DNA of 64,000 nucleotides from Rhizobium croatiense (GTDB lineage Bacteria; Pseudomonadota; Alphaproteobacteria; Rhizobiales; Rhizobiaceae), in the NCBI RefSeq assembly GCF_019793465.1, contig NZ_JAILYJ010000002.1, forward strand, positions 434,001 through 498,000, written 5' to 3'. Below, in pieces: positions 48,143-57,460 of this stretch. The position numbers and the translations under genes are program-made. The notes under the pieces are model-generated. The model worked only from the letters and a program-made list of their open reading frames with translations, had not been told where the DNA came from and ran no database searches. How positions within the stretch are numbered: position 1 is the first letter of the stretch; every line of letters begins with the position of its first letter.

Positions 48143-49096
48143 ATGAACCGGCGACAGTTTCTCGAGCTTGCCACGGGCGGCATGGTTGCCGCCACCGCCG
48201 GTGCGCCTTCGATTTCACAGGCAGGAGAATTATCCATGACGACCGAAACATCCTATGCGCTGACGCGGCCTGCCTATATCGACCAATCGCATCTCGTCGT
48301 TAAAGACCTCGGTCTTGTTTCCGGCTTCTATCAATCGATGCTCGGTCTGAAAGTCATCGAAAAGACGGCAAGCGGCGAAGTTCTCGGGGTCGGCGCTCTG
48401 CCGCTGCTGACGCTGACGACCGCCGGGAATGCCGCCATCGCGCCGCGCAACGCCGCCGGGCTGTTCCACACCGCCTTCCTGATGCCCGACCGCACCGAAC
48501 TGGCGCGCTGGCTACGCCATGCGGCGCATAACAATGTCGTGCTCGACGGCGCCTCCGACCATCTCGTCAGCGAGGCGATCTACCTTTCCGATCCCGAGGG
48601 CAACGGCATCGAAATCTATGCCGACCGGCCGCACGAGCAATGGAAGTTCCAGCAGGACGGCATGATCGAGATGGCGACGCTGCGCCTCGACCTGCAGGCA
48701 CTCCACGACAGCGCACCGGATGAGCGCTGGGACGGCATGGCGGACGGCACGGCCATCGGCCATCTGCATCTGCAGGTCGGCGATATCCCTCAGGCCGATG
48801 CCTTCTACCGTGACGTGCTCGGCCTGAAACTGATGGCGAGCCGTCCCGGCGCCAGCTTCTTTGCCACCGGCGGCTATCATCACCACCTCGCCGCCAATAT
48901 CTGGAACAGCCGGGGCGCGGCCCCGCGCACCGGCAATATGACCGGGCTTTCGGACTACAAGATCCGTTTCAACGACAAGGCGACGCTCGATGCGGCGGTC
49001 TCGAAGCTCGACGCGCTGGAGATCGACAGCGAAAAGCGCGATGGCGGCGTCTTCCTCAGGGATCCCTGGGGCATCGGCCTGACGCTGTCGGCCTGA
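48143..49096 (+). CDS. VOC-family (catechol 2,3-dioxygenase-like) protein, possibly with Tat signal
   Basis: 317 residues as drawn. The body (from residue 32) has two VOC modules: DQSHLVVKDLGLVSGFYQSMLGL with a matching EAIYLSDPEGNGIEIYADRP, and AIGHLHLQVGDIPQADAFYRDVLGL with VFLRDPWGIGLTL. It resembles CatE-type extradiol dioxygenases; metal ligands are H in each HLxV strand and E in GIEIY. Two starts compete. ATG 48143 gives a twin-arginine-like leader (NRRQFLELATGG, then ISQAGEL), while ATG 48236 has AGGAGA eight bases upstream and begins exactly at the enzyme (MTTETSYALTRP). Which is used is not clear. Confidence 0.85.
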   Translation: MNRRQFLELATGGMVAATAGAPSISQAGELSMTTETSYALTRPAYIDQSHLVVKDLGLVSGFYQSMLGLKVIEKTASGEVLGVGALPLLTLTTAGNAAIAPRNAAGLFHTAFLMPDRTELARWLRHAAHNNVVLDGASDHLVSEAIYLSDPEGNGIEIYADRPHEQWKFQQDGMIEMATLRLDLQALHDSAPDERWDGMADGTAIGHLHLQVGDIPQADAFYRDVLGLKLMASRPGASFFATGGYHHHLAANIWNSRGAAPRTGNMTGLSDYKIRFNDKATLDAAVSKLDALEIDSEKRDGGVFLRDPWGIGLTLSA

Positions 49097-49103
49097 ACTC
49101 CAT

Positions 49104-49487
49104 CTATTGAACCTTTTCGGTTCCGGATGGCGTCGTCACCCCGGTCGGTCCGCCACCGCTTCCGCTCGGCGTCGGGTCGCGGTCCGTCGCTTCGGGCGGC
49201 CGTGCAGGGCCGGAGGCCGGGTCATCGTCGAAGGTGCCGGGGCCGGACGGCTGCGCATTGATCGGATCCGGCTTCGTCGATGCCGTCGCCGTCGGATCGT
49301 TATTGGTGGGGTCGGGCCAGATCGCCACGCTTACGCCGGCAATGATGAGGACCGCCGCACCCGCCACGAGGACGGTCCAACCCCACCACCGCCTGCGATC
49401 GGCAGCTTTGAGCTTGGTCTCGTCCGCATAAGGGGGATTGGTCGAAAAGCTCTCGGTGACCTTGGTCTGATCGCGATCTGCAGTCAT
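49104..49487 (-). CDS. Hypothetical single-span membrane protein
   Basis: 127 residues: charged cytoplasmic start with KLKAADRRRWW, one membrane helix (about 35-57) and a proline-, aspartate- and threonine-rich disordered tail (DPTATASTKPDP, GSGGGPTGV) outside the membrane. No family recognised. GAAGGAGATAG before the ATG. Convergent with the VOC gene, seven bases from its stop. Confidence 0.72.
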   Translation of the reverse strand: MTADRDQTKVTESFSTNPPYADETKLKAADRRRWWGWTVLVAGAAVLIIAGVSVAIWPDPTNNDPTATASTKPDPINAQPSGPGTFDDDPASGPARPPEATDRDPTPSGSGGGPTGVTTPSGTEKVQ

Positions 49488-49704
49488 GAGCTATCTCCTT
49501 CAGAGATCGAACGTCCGCGACTGGGAGGTTGTTCCGGCAGGCGGATCAAATCCACGCGGTCGTCGATGAGGGCGGAGGTTTCCTGCCGATCGCCCCTGCG
49601 GCAAGCCGAGGGAACATCTGTCGACGTCGCATGACCTCAAACGGAACCGGAACCGCATCAGCGCGTTTTCGTGGCGAAGCAATGGGCTTCGGGGACCTCA
49701 CCGC

Positions 49705-50871
49705 ATGGGCATCGCCAACGGCATCCGCAAACAAGCAAGGAAGATCGCCATCGGCGAACGCCATACCAGCGCCTGGGCGAAGTCATTGAGGGAGACGGCG
49801 GAGGAATTGCCTTCCCCGCCGGTGCATCGGCTTGAAAAGGACGGGCTTGATATCAGCATGGCCTGGGCGATCATCGGCATCTTCGCCATACTCGGCCTTG
49901 CCGCCGTCTACATGATGTCGCTGATCCTCATTCCCATCACCCTTGCCGTCGTCGTCGGCATGATCCTCGGCCTCGCCGCGGAAAATCTCGGCAAAATGGG
50001 CGTGCCGCGGCTCGCCAACGCTTTCCTTCTGTCGAGCGCCGTCGCCCTGGTGATCGCTCTGCTGGCCAATTCGCTTGTCGGTCCGCTGACGATGCTTGCC
50101 AACGAAGCGCCGGCCTTCGTCGAGCGGACGATCAGCCGCATCATGCCCTACCTCGAGCGCATCGAATGGCTGCACATCACGCCGGCGACATTCGAAAGCG
50201 GGCCGATGTCGATCGGCGCGCTGCTCGAAAACACCGGCAACGTCCTGCATTTGGTGACCACGAGCCTGACGCCGGCGCTGGTGCAGGGGCTGATCTTTTT
50301 CGCCGCACTGCTGCTCTTCCTCGCCAGCCGGGTCAATCTGCGCAAGACGATCATCATGACCTTCCGCACCCGCCCGCAGCGGCTGGCGGCGATCCGCGTC
50401 ATCAATGCCGTCGAGCAGGTGCTCGGCTTCTATTTCGCCACCGCCTCGCTGATCTATGTCGGGCTCGGCGTCGTCATGACGATCATCGCCTATGCGAGCG
50501 GATTGTCGGCACCGGTGCTGTGGGGCTTTTTCGCCTTCCTGTCGAGCTTCATTCCCTATCTCGGCATCACGCTGATGACGCTGTCCGTCGCCATCGCCGG
50601 CATCATCACCTATGACGGCTTCATCGTCGGCCTGATGCCGGCCGCCGCCTTTTTCACCGTGCACCTCGTCATGGAGAACCTGATCTTCCCGGCGGTGATG
50701 GGACGGCGGCTGGAAATCAACCCCTTCATCGTCTTCCTGGCCATCCTGTTCTGGACCTGGATGTGGGGCGCGGTCGGGGCGATGCTGGCGCTGCCGCTGT
50801 CGCTGATCGTGATGACGGTTATCGAGGAATTGCTGATCGAAGAAAGACCGCAGCCGCAATTGCCGAAGTGA
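49705..50871 (+). CDS. AI-2E family (DUF20) membrane permease
   Basis: 388 residues with about eight membrane spans in the 3-1-4 arrangement of the AI-2E/YdiK/PerM family. Conserved parts are LILIPITLAVVVGMIL near the start and GFFAFLSSFIPYLGITL and HLVMENLIFPAVMGRRLEINPFIV in the second half. Family members export AI-2 or act as Na+/H+-type permeases; the substrate is not known here. The first 50 residues are an unusual polar extension; a downstream ATG at residue 52 would remove it. Eighteen bases before the FAD gene, so likely one operon. Confidence 0.9.
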   Translation: MGIANGIRKQARKIAIGERHTSAWAKSLRETAEELPSPPVHRLEKDGLDISMAWAIIGIFAILGLAAVYMMSLILIPITLAVVVGMILGLAAENLGKMGVPRLANAFLLSSAVALVIALLANSLVGPLTMLANEAPAFVERTISRIMPYLERIEWLHITPATFESGPMSIGALLENTGNVLHLVTTSLTPALVQGLIFFAALLLFLASRVNLRKTIIMTFRTRPQRLAAIRVINAVEQVLGFYFATASLIYVGLGVVMTIIAYASGLSAPVLWGFFAFLSSFIPYLGITLMTLSVAIAGIITYDGFIVGLMPAAAFFTVHLVMENLIFPAVMGRRLEINPFIVFLAILFWTWMWGAVGAMLALPLSLIVMTVIEELLIEERPQPQLPK

Positions 50872-50889
50872 TCAAGCGAGGAGACATCC

Positions 50890-52182
50890 GTGGCATCCGA
50901 TCTCGATCTCGACGAAGCCGACCATGAGCAGATGGTCAGCGGCCGTTCGCTCTGGGGACGAACCGGCATACGGCCCGTATGGCAACCGATCGGTGAGAGC
51001 TTTTCCGCCGATGTCGCGGTGATCGGCGGCGGCATCACCGGCGCGCTGGTCGCAGAGCACCTTGCGGCGCGCGGCTTCTCCGTTGTCATCATCGACCGGG
51101 AAGAGCCGGGTTTCGGCAGTACCGCCGCCAGCACCGCCATGCTGCAATGGGAGATCGACAGCACGCTCAGCGAGCTCGAGACCTGGTATGGCTTCGAGCG
51201 CGCCGCCGGCATCTATCGCCGCAGCGCCGCTGCCGTCGCAGGCCTTGCCAAGCTGATCGCCGCAAACGCGATCGCCTGCGGCTTCCGGCCGCGCAACACG
51301 CTCTATCTCGCCGCCAACCAGGAAGGCGCCCGCGACCTGCTGGAAGAGCGCCAGTTGCGGCGCCGGGCCGGCCTTCCCGGCGTCTATCTCGAACATCCCG
51401 ATCTCTTCACCCAGTTCGAGCTCGATCGGGATGGGGCGATCTATTCGCCGGGGTCGGCGGAGGCCGATCCGCTGCTCTTGACCTGGGCGCTGATCGCGAT
51501 GGCTATGCGGCACGGCGCGCAGCTGGTCAGCGCTTCGGTGACCGCGCTGCACAGCGAAGGCGACCACGTGACGGTCGAGACCGATGGCGCCCATGTCATC
51601 GAAGCGCGGCATGTGGTGCTGGCGACCGGCTATTCGATGCCGGGCCTCGACATGCCGAAGCTGCACCGGACAAGCTCGAGCTGGGCATTCGCCACCGTGC
51701 CGCAGAACCCCGCGACGTTCTGGCGCGATAGGGCGTTGATCTGGGAGGACAGCCATCCCTATCTCTACATGCGCACGACCGCCGACAATCGCATCGTCGC
51801 CGGCGGCGAGGACGATGGCACGACCGACCACGCAGCGCGGAATCGCCGGCTACCGTCCAAGATTCGCGCAATCCAGGAGAAGATGAAGCGGCTCTGGCCG
51901 AGAGCCGATACCCGCATCGCCCATGCCTGGGGCGGAACCTTCGGCGAAACGGCCGACGGCCTGCCGCTGATCGGGCCGGTGCCCGGCATGCCGCATGTGG
52001 TTGCCGCCTATGGTTACGGCGGCAACGGCATTACCTTTTCCTATCTCGCCGCCCAGATGATCGGCGCGATGATTGCCGGCATGCATCGCGACTGGTTCGA
52101 GGATTTCGCGCTCGATCGGGATGGGCCGGGGCTGCGGCGGTTTGGGGAAGATGGGCCGCGGGTTGGGGATGAGCTGAGGTAG
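50890..52182 (+). CDS. FAD-dependent oxidoreductase (DAO family)
   Basis: 430 residues. The ADP-binding GGGITG is at 46-51, and the DAO-type domain ends with AWGGTFGETADGLPLIGPVPG and YGYGGNGITFSYLAAQMI. Similar to glycine/D-amino-acid oxidase-like and gamma-glutamylputrescine-oxidase-like enzymes; it would deaminate an amine with FAD. GTG start 50890 with GCGAGGAGAC upstream. The C-terminus ends in a variable, charged tail. Followed by an inverted repeat. Confidence 0.9.
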   Translation: MASDLDLDEADHEQMVSGRSLWGRTGIRPVWQPIGESFSADVAVIGGGITGALVAEHLAARGFSVVIIDREEPGFGSTAASTAMLQWEIDSTLSELETWYGFERAAGIYRRSAAAVAGLAKLIAANAIACGFRPRNTLYLAANQEGARDLLEERQLRRRAGLPGVYLEHPDLFTQFELDRDGAIYSPGSAEADPLLLTWALIAMAMRHGAQLVSASVTALHSEGDHVTVETDGAHVIEARHVVLATGYSMPGLDMPKLHRTSSSWAFATVPQNPATFWRDRALIWEDSHPYLYMRTTADNRIVAGGEDDGTTDHAARNRRLPSKIRAIQEKMKRLWPRADTRIAHAWGGTFGETADGLPLIGPVPGMPHVVAAYGYGGNGITFSYLAAQMIGAMIAGMHRDWFEDFALDRDGPGLRRFGEDGPRVGDELR

Positions 52183-52224
52183 AGATAAGGTAGAGGCTCC
52201 GCATTGACTGTCGTGCCGTGGCCG

Positions 52225-52394
52225 CCCCCTCTGCCCTGCCGGGCATCTCCCCCACAGGTGGGGAGATCACAAGAGGCCTGACCTTCGCGCCCGTCTACCG
52301 TTACGGCGGGTTGCAGCGTTGATTGTTTGGGGAAGCCATTGCGCCCCGTCAATCTCCCCACCTGTGGGGGAGATGCCCGGCAGGGCAGAGGGGG
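52225..52394. repeat. Large inverted repeat with 43-base arms
   Basis: 52225-52267 and 52352-52394 are inverse copies (CCCCCTCTGCCCTGCCGGGC...GGGGAGAT and its complement) around an 84-base loop. Fragments of the same sequence occur at 32110-32139 and 56047-56066, so it is a dispersed family. No coding capacity. The stem lies between the FAD gene and the deacetylase gene, whose stops face each other, and may act as a bidirectional terminator. Confidence 0.9.
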
Positions 52395-52418
52395 CTGACA
52401 CGGCACGCCCTTGCGGAA

Positions 52419-53207
52419 CTACTCCGTCGTCCGATCGTCGCCCACATCCTCGACATCATCGAGCCGGACGAATTCCGTACCCCTCGCTTTCAGATCGACC
52501 AGCGCCTTCGCCACCCCCTCGCCGGCCGCATGGGTCGGCTGGTTGATGTGGGAGATGACGACATCGCCGTCTTTGGCCGAGGCGATGCGCTTTTCGGTGA
52601 TTGCGGCGCCGAGCAGCGAGCCGCCGTCGCCGTTCACCGAATAGCCGGCGATGCGATAGCCGAGGGCGCGGATTTCGCCGATGGCGGAAAGGTCATATTT
52701 GGCGGTCGAGCCGCGGAACCAGTGCGGTGCGGGGATGCCGGAGGCGAGCATGGCGGCAGCGCCGCCTTCGACCTCCTGTCGGACGGCTTGCGGCGAGCCG
52801 GCGGAGGCGATGCCATAGACAAGTGTCGGCGTATCGACGGCCGGAATGTGGTTCTCGCCATGATTTTCGAGTTCGAACAGGTCGGGGTTCTGCAGGAAGA
52901 CGGCGAGCGCGGCGGGGTTCCGCTTCAGCCAGCGGGCGGTGACGAAGACCGTCGCCGGAATGCGCTCGCGCACCAGGGTCGACAGGATGCGCTCGTCGGC
53001 CTGGCCCATGCAGGCATCGAAGGTCAGCGCAATGCGGGCATGGCCTGATATATTGGAGCGGGCGATATGCAGATGCGGCTCGACGAGCTTGACCACCGGG
53101 TTCTTCACGACCGGGGCGGCGGCGGCCGGCAGCGGCGGCGTTTCGGCCGCACACAGCGTGGAGAGGCCGGCCAGCAGAAACGCCGAAGCAAGCAAGATGC
53201 GGTTCAT
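52419..53207 (-). CDS. Exported polysaccharide deacetylase (NodB-like)
   Basis: 262 residues. Signal peptide (LLASAFLLAGLSTLCAAE, about 4-22). NodB homology: motif 1 is LTFDAC (62-66, second Asp of TFDD replaced by Ala), motif 2 ENHGENH with H116 and H120, and YDLSAIGEIRALGYRIAGYSVNGDG for the later motifs. Probably removes acetyl groups from a cell-wall or exopolysaccharide in the periplasm; the TFDA form also occurs in other NodB-like proteins. Convergent with the FAD gene across the inverted repeat. Confidence 0.88.
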   Translation of the reverse strand: MNRILLASAFLLAGLSTLCAAETPPLPAAAAPVVKNPVVKLVEPHLHIARSNISGHARIALTFDACMGQADERILSTLVRERIPATVFVTARWLKRNPAALAVFLQNPDLFELENHGENHIPAVDTPTLVYGIASAGSPQAVRQEVEGGAAAMLASGIPAPHWFRGSTAKYDLSAIGEIRALGYRIAGYSVNGDGGSLLGAAITEKRIASAKDGDVVISHINQPTHAAGEGVAKALVDLKARGTEFVRLDDVEDVGDDRTTE

Positions 53208-53298
53208 GGAAGGACTTCTATGATTTCATCGGCCGAGTTTAGCGACTGCATTGGTCCACCGCCATGCGGCCGGTCAGCGCAGCCAATGGGACAGGCGA

Positions 53299-53688
53299 TC
53301 AATCGTAGAGATAATATTTTTCCCACTTCTCGCGCGGCACCTTGTCGCCGATCTGGTAATCGAGCTGGCGCACGTTGATATGCTGCGGACCGGTGACGCA
53401 GGTGTAGGAGAGATGGTACCAGTCGCCCTTGCTGCGGAAGACCGCGCCCGGCGCCTGCAGCGAATTGTCGCCGGCGATCGGGTCCTTGAAGGTATAGGCG
53501 ATCACCTTGTCGGGCTTGAAGCCGGTGCTGTCCTGGTTGATGCGGCTCATCGCCTCGGTGTCGCAGCTCTGCTCCAGACGGGTCGAGGGATCGAGCTTTT
53601 CCAGCTGCTTCTTGATGGCGGGATCGACTGCAAAGGCGGGGGCAGCAAGGCCGACGAGGGATACAAACAGGAGCAGGTGTTTCGGCAT
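53299..53688 (-). CDS. DUF930 family exported protein
   Basis: 129 residues with a signal peptide (LLLFVSLVGLAAPAFA). Mature part: KKQLEKLDPSTRLEQSCDTEAMSRINQD, then VIAYTFKDPI and WYHLSYTCVTGPQHINVRQLDYQIG, the DUF930 pattern with two conserved cysteines. Periplasmic, function unknown. ATG 53688 gives the signal peptide directly; the open frame extends 14 codons further without purpose. Confidence 0.88.
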   Translation of the reverse strand: MPKHLLLFVSLVGLAAPAFAVDPAIKKQLEKLDPSTRLEQSCDTEAMSRINQDSTGFKPDKVIAYTFKDPIAGDNSLQAPGAVFRSKGDWYHLSYTCVTGPQHINVRQLDYQIGDKVPREKWEKYYLYD

Positions 53689-53928
53689 TGAAGAAAATCC
53701 CTTGCTGTTGTCCAGTCTTGACCCTGCCACCGACAGCTTGCCGAGGACTTGGCACGTGCAAATTTCGATCTGCGATAGCGGACATTCTTAAATATTGTGG
53801 TGACATCAAGGCAGGGCGGACCGAGCCGTCCCCTTGCCTGTGGAAGGTCACCTCGCCCCTTGGCGCTTGATCCCGGACCGGCGCGCCTCTATCTCTTGCC
53901 AACCCGACATTCCCACCGGAGCTATTCC

Positions 53929-56037
53929 TTGTCCGTTTTCAAGAACCTGCCGACACCGCCCGCCGCACCGAAGAAGCCCGTCTCCGATACGCGCCACGGC
54001 ATTACCCGCACGGACGACTATGCCTGGCTACGCGCCGACAACTGGCAGGCGATGTTCAAGGATCCTTCGATCCTCGATCCCGAGATCCGCCGGCATCTCG
54101 AAGCCGAAAACGCCTATATGAATGCGGCGATGGAGGACACCAAGCCGCTGCAGAAGGTGCTGTTTTCCGAAATGCGCGGCCGCATCAAGGAAGACGACAG
54201 CTCGGTGCCGGTGAAGGACGGCGCCTATGCCTACGGCACGTCCTACGTCACCGGCGGCGAGCAGCCGCGCTATTTCCGCATTCCTCGCGATGGCAGCGTC
54301 GCCGACGAGACGATCCGCACGGTGCTGCTCGACGGCGACAAGGAAGCATCAGGCAAGGCCTATTTCCGCCTCGCCGGCCTCGACCATTCCACCGACCACG
54401 GCCGCGGCATCTGGGGCTATGACGACAAGGGCTCGGAGTTCTTTACGCTGAAGGTGCGCGACCTTTCGACCGGCCAGGATCTCGACGATGTGATCGAGAA
54501 TACCGGCGGCGGCGGCGTCTGGGCGCCTGATGGCAAAAGCTTCTTCTATTCGGCGCTCGATGAGAACCACCGGCCCTCGAAAGTGTTCCACCACATTGTC
54601 GGCCGGCCGCAATCGGAAGACCGGCTGGTCTACGAGGAAGCCGATGCCGGCTTCTTCATGGGCGTCGGCGGCTCCCTGCTTGATGACTTCATCTATATCG
54701 ATATCCACGACCACGAGACGAGCGAGTACCGGCTGCTGTCGACCAAGGATCTCACGGCCGAGCCGAAGCTGGTGGCGGCGCGCGAGGAAGGCATCGAATA
54801 TTCGCTGACCGAGGGCGGCGACATCTTCTACATCCTGACGAATGACGGCGGCGCCAAGGATTTCAAGATCATGGAAGCGCCGGTTGATAAGCCGGGCAAG
54901 GAAAACTGGCGCGAGGTCGTGCCGCATAAACCCGGCACCCTGATCATCAGCCACATGGCCTATGCCCGCCATCTGCTGTGGCTGGAGCGCAAGGACGGGC
55001 TGCCGCAGATCATGATCCGCGATCGGGCGACCGGCGAGGAACATGCGATCGCCTTCGCCGAGGAAGCCTATTCCCTGGGACTTTCGGGGGCGGCGGAATA
55101 CGACACGGATGTCATCCGCTTCTCCTATTCCTCGATGACGACGCCGTCGCAGCTCTATGATTACAACATGGTGACGCGCGAGCGCACCCTGCTCAAGACG
55201 CAGGAGGTGCCGTCGGGCCACAATCCCGAGGACTACGTCACCCGCCGCGTCTTCGCCCCGGGATGGGACGGCGAGACGGTGCCGGTCACCCTGCTCTATC
55301 GCAAGGACACGCCGCTCGACGGCACGGCCCCCTGCCTGCTCTACGGCTACGGCGCCTACGGCATCACCATTCCGGCCGGCTTCAACACCAATTGCCTGTC
55401 GCTCGCCGACCGCGGCTTCGTCTATGCCATCGCCCATATCCGCGGCGGCAAGGACAAGGGCTTTGCCTGGTACGAAGACGGCAAGATGGATAAGAAGACC
55501 AACAGCTTCAAAGACTTCATCGCTGCGGCCGACTATCTGAATCAACAGAAGTTCACCTCTTACGCGAAGATCATCGCCGAGGGCGGCTCGGCCGGCGGCA
55601 TGCTGATGGGCGCCGTCGCCAACATGGCGCCGGAGAAATTTTCCGGCATCATCGCCGCCGTTCCCTTCGTCGACGTGCTCAACACCATGCTCGACGACAC
55701 CTTGCCGCTGACGCCGCCGGAATGGCCGGAATGGGGCAACCCGATCGACAGCAAGGAAGAATACGAGCAGATCGCCGCCTATTCGCCCTATGAAAATGTC
55801 GGTGCCAAAGCCTACCCGCCGATCCTGGCACTCGCCGGCCTGACCGACCCGCGCGTCACCTATTGGGAGCCGGCCAAATGGGTGGCGAAGCTGCGTGAGG
55901 AGACGACCGGCGCGGCGCCGATCCTGCTCAAGACCAACATGGACGCCGGCCACGGCGGCGCCTCGGGGCGCTTCCAGCGGCTGGAGGAGATTGCGTTCGA
56001 GTATGCGTTTGCGATCAAGGTGGCGGGGAAGATGTAA
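53929..56037 (+). CDS. ptrB: Oligopeptidase B-type S9 serine peptidase
   Basis: 702 residues from a TTG start, with a CGGAGC ribosome site in front and the family beginning TPPAAPKKPVSDTRHGITRTDDYAWLRADNW. Beta-propeller domain (about 70-410), then the alpha/beta-hydrolase domain with catalytic S554 in GGSAGGM, D640 in LTDPRV and H675 in DAGHGGASGR. It cleaves short peptides after basic residues in the cytoplasm. No nearby earlier ATG in frame gives a better start; a longer frame to 53797 lacks family sequence. Confidence 0.93.
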   Translation: MSVFKNLPTPPAAPKKPVSDTRHGITRTDDYAWLRADNWQAMFKDPSILDPEIRRHLEAENAYMNAAMEDTKPLQKVLFSEMRGRIKEDDSSVPVKDGAYAYGTSYVTGGEQPRYFRIPRDGSVADETIRTVLLDGDKEASGKAYFRLAGLDHSTDHGRGIWGYDDKGSEFFTLKVRDLSTGQDLDDVIENTGGGGVWAPDGKSFFYSALDENHRPSKVFHHIVGRPQSEDRLVYEEADAGFFMGVGGSLLDDFIYIDIHDHETSEYRLLSTKDLTAEPKLVAAREEGIEYSLTEGGDIFYILTNDGGAKDFKIMEAPVDKPGKENWREVVPHKPGTLIISHMAYARHLLWLERKDGLPQIMIRDRATGEEHAIAFAEEAYSLGLSGAAEYDTDVIRFSYSSMTTPSQLYDYNMVTRERTLLKTQEVPSGHNPEDYVTRRVFAPGWDGETVPVTLLYRKDTPLDGTAPCLLYGYGAYGITIPAGFNTNCLSLADRGFVYAIAHIRGGKDKGFAWYEDGKMDKKTNSFKDFIAAADYLNQQKFTSYAKIIAEGGSAGGMLMGAVANMAPEKFSGIIAAVPFVDVLNTMLDDTLPLTPPEWPEWGNPIDSKEEYEQIAAYSPYENVGAKAYPPILALAGLTDPRVTYWEPAKWVAKLREETTGAAPILLKTNMDAGHGGASGRFQRLEEIAFEYAFAIKVAGKM

Positions 56038-56046
56038 AGGGTCGAT

Positions 56047-56066
56047 AGAGGGGGCTGGCACGGCAC
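56047..56066. repeat. Fragment of the AGAGGGGGCTG repeat
   Basis: AGAGGGGGCTGGCACGGCAC matches 52387-52406 at 19 of 20 positions. It is the edge of the repeat at 52225-52394, isolated between the peptidase and DUF1697 genes. Confidence 0.6.
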
Positions 56067-56089
56067 AACAGGCCTAGGGAGACACTGAA

Positions 56090-56608
56090 ATGCCCATCTA
56101 TATCGCCCTCCTCCGCGCCGTAAACGTCGGCGGCACCGGCGCCTTGCCGATGGCCGAGCTGAAGGCGATCTGCGAAGATCTCGGCTTTACCGACGTCAAA
56201 ACCTACATCCAGAGCGGCAATGTACTCTTCCGCTCGGATGAGTCCGAAACGGCGGTGGAGGAAAAGCTCGACGCGGCGCTCGGCAAGAAGATGGGCAAGC
56301 GGCCGGGCGTGATGGTGCGCAGCCGCAAGGAGCTCGACAAGATCGCCGCCAACGCCCCCTTCCCCGACGCCAAGCCGAACTTTCTGCTGGTCTACTTCCT
56401 GCCCGAAAAAGCCCCTGCCGATGCGCTGGAGAAGATGGTGGCGCCCGACGGCGAGGAGGCAAAACTCGCGACCCGGGAAATCTATGTGCATTATCCCAAT
56501 GGTTCCGGCCGCTCGAAACTGAAGCTGCCGGCGCTGAAGCCGGGGACCTCGCGCAATCTCAACACCGTGCGCAAGCTCGCCGATATGGCGGCGGCGATGG
56601 AAGGCTAA
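56090..56608 (+). CDS. DUF1697 family protein
   Basis: 172 residues: MPIYIALLRAVNVGGTGALPMAELKAICEDLGF, TYIQSGNVLFRSDE and the NGSGRSKLKLPALK segment are the DUF1697 pattern. Small cytoplasmic protein of unknown function. CCTAGGGAGAC lies before the ATG. Convergent with TetR gene, two bases between stops. Confidence 0.93.
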   Translation: MPIYIALLRAVNVGGTGALPMAELKAICEDLGFTDVKTYIQSGNVLFRSDESETAVEEKLDAALGKKMGKRPGVMVRSRKELDKIAANAPFPDAKPNFLLVYFLPEKAPADALEKMVAPDGEEAKLATREIYVHYPNGSGRSKLKLPALKPGTSRNLNTVRKLADMAAAMEG

Positions 56609-56610
56609 AG

Positions 56611-57240
56611 CTAGGCCCTCGGCATTTCCGCCACCGGCAGGAAGAGCATCTTCACGAAGGTGCGGAGCATCAGCACCTGTTCGGCCAGCGTGTTCGGCTC
56701 TTTCAGCGTCTTCGACAGAACGATGCCCCCTTCCAGGACGGAAGACACCATGTCGGCGAGCTGGTCGACATTGATGGGCTCGCGCGGCGGATAGACCTCC
56801 ATGATGTCGCGGAGCATGCGGCCGAAACGGCGCCGCCAGGCAAGCACCGCATTGCGGTTGGTCTCCTGTATCTCCCGGTCGAACAGCCGCTCGTAATAGC
56901 ACACGGTCGCCACAAGGCAGCCGGGATGGCCGTTCGGCAGATCTGAGAGCAGTTCGGACAGCAGCTTGAGGCCAAGCAGGAAGGTTTGCAGCGGATCGTC
57001 GGTCAGATCGCGCGCACGGCTGAATATCTCGTCGTAGATGCGCTCGTCATTTTCGATGTAGCGGTTGAGCAGCGCCTTGGCGAGCTCGTTCTTGTCCCTA
57101 AAATGATAGAAGAAGCCGCTCTTGGTGATGCCCGTCTCGGCGATTAGCTCCTCGATGGAGGTGCCGCCGAAACCCTTCTGCAGGACAGCCGCTTCGGCCA
57201 CATCGAGGATACGGGTCCTGGTTTCCTCGCCCTTTCGCAT
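56611..57240 (-). CDS. TetR family transcriptional regulator
   Basis: 209 residues. Helix-turn-helix (about 8-53; RTRILDVAEAAVLQKGF, then TSIEELIAETGITKSGFFYHFRDKNEL) and a TetR_C-type ligand domain with CLVATVCYYERLFD. GGAGGGGAT precedes the ATG. It is divergent from the homocysteine methyltransferase gene; a GCAGTATACCGC dyad lies between. Confidence 0.92.
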   Translation of the reverse strand: MRKGEETRTRILDVAEAAVLQKGFGGTSIEELIAETGITKSGFFYHFRDKNELAKALLNRYIENDERIYDEIFSRARDLTDDPLQTFLLGLKLLSELLSDLPNGHPGCLVATVCYYERLFDREIQETNRNAVLAWRRRFGRMLRDIMEVYPPREPINVDQLADMVSSVLEGGIVLSKTLKEPNTLAEQVLMLRTFVKMLFLPVAEMPRA

Positions 57241-57359
57241 ATCCCCTCCTGCACCGGCGGTACAGTTTTGATCGCCGCACGTTCAGATCCTGCCTGCGTC
57301 CCCGGCAGCTTCGGTTACGCCAAGCGATTGATATCAACCGGCAAAAACCAAAACCGCCG

Positions 57360-57371
57360 GCAGTATACCGC
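57360..57371. promoter_or_regulatory. Candidate TetR operator
   Basis: GCAGTATACCGC, an imperfect dyad centred on GTATAC in the interval of the divergent TetR and methyltransferase genes. Position only. Confidence 0.3.
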
Positions 57372-57460
57372 AAGTCTCCTAGTTTGGCAGCCGATTAAGC
57401 GCCAGAACATCATTCATCGACGGCAGCCGTTTCGGGTGCTGCGAGGGAGAGGCTTCAACA

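Noticed and set aside
54349-56061. 570-codon minus-strand frame
   Set aside because: Antisense to the S9 peptidase, whose catalytic residues and domains are all on the plus strand.
57241-57460. SAM riboswitch before the homocysteine methyltransferase gene
   Set aside because: I looked for SAM-II-like conserved motifs and found none; a TetR dyad explains the region better.
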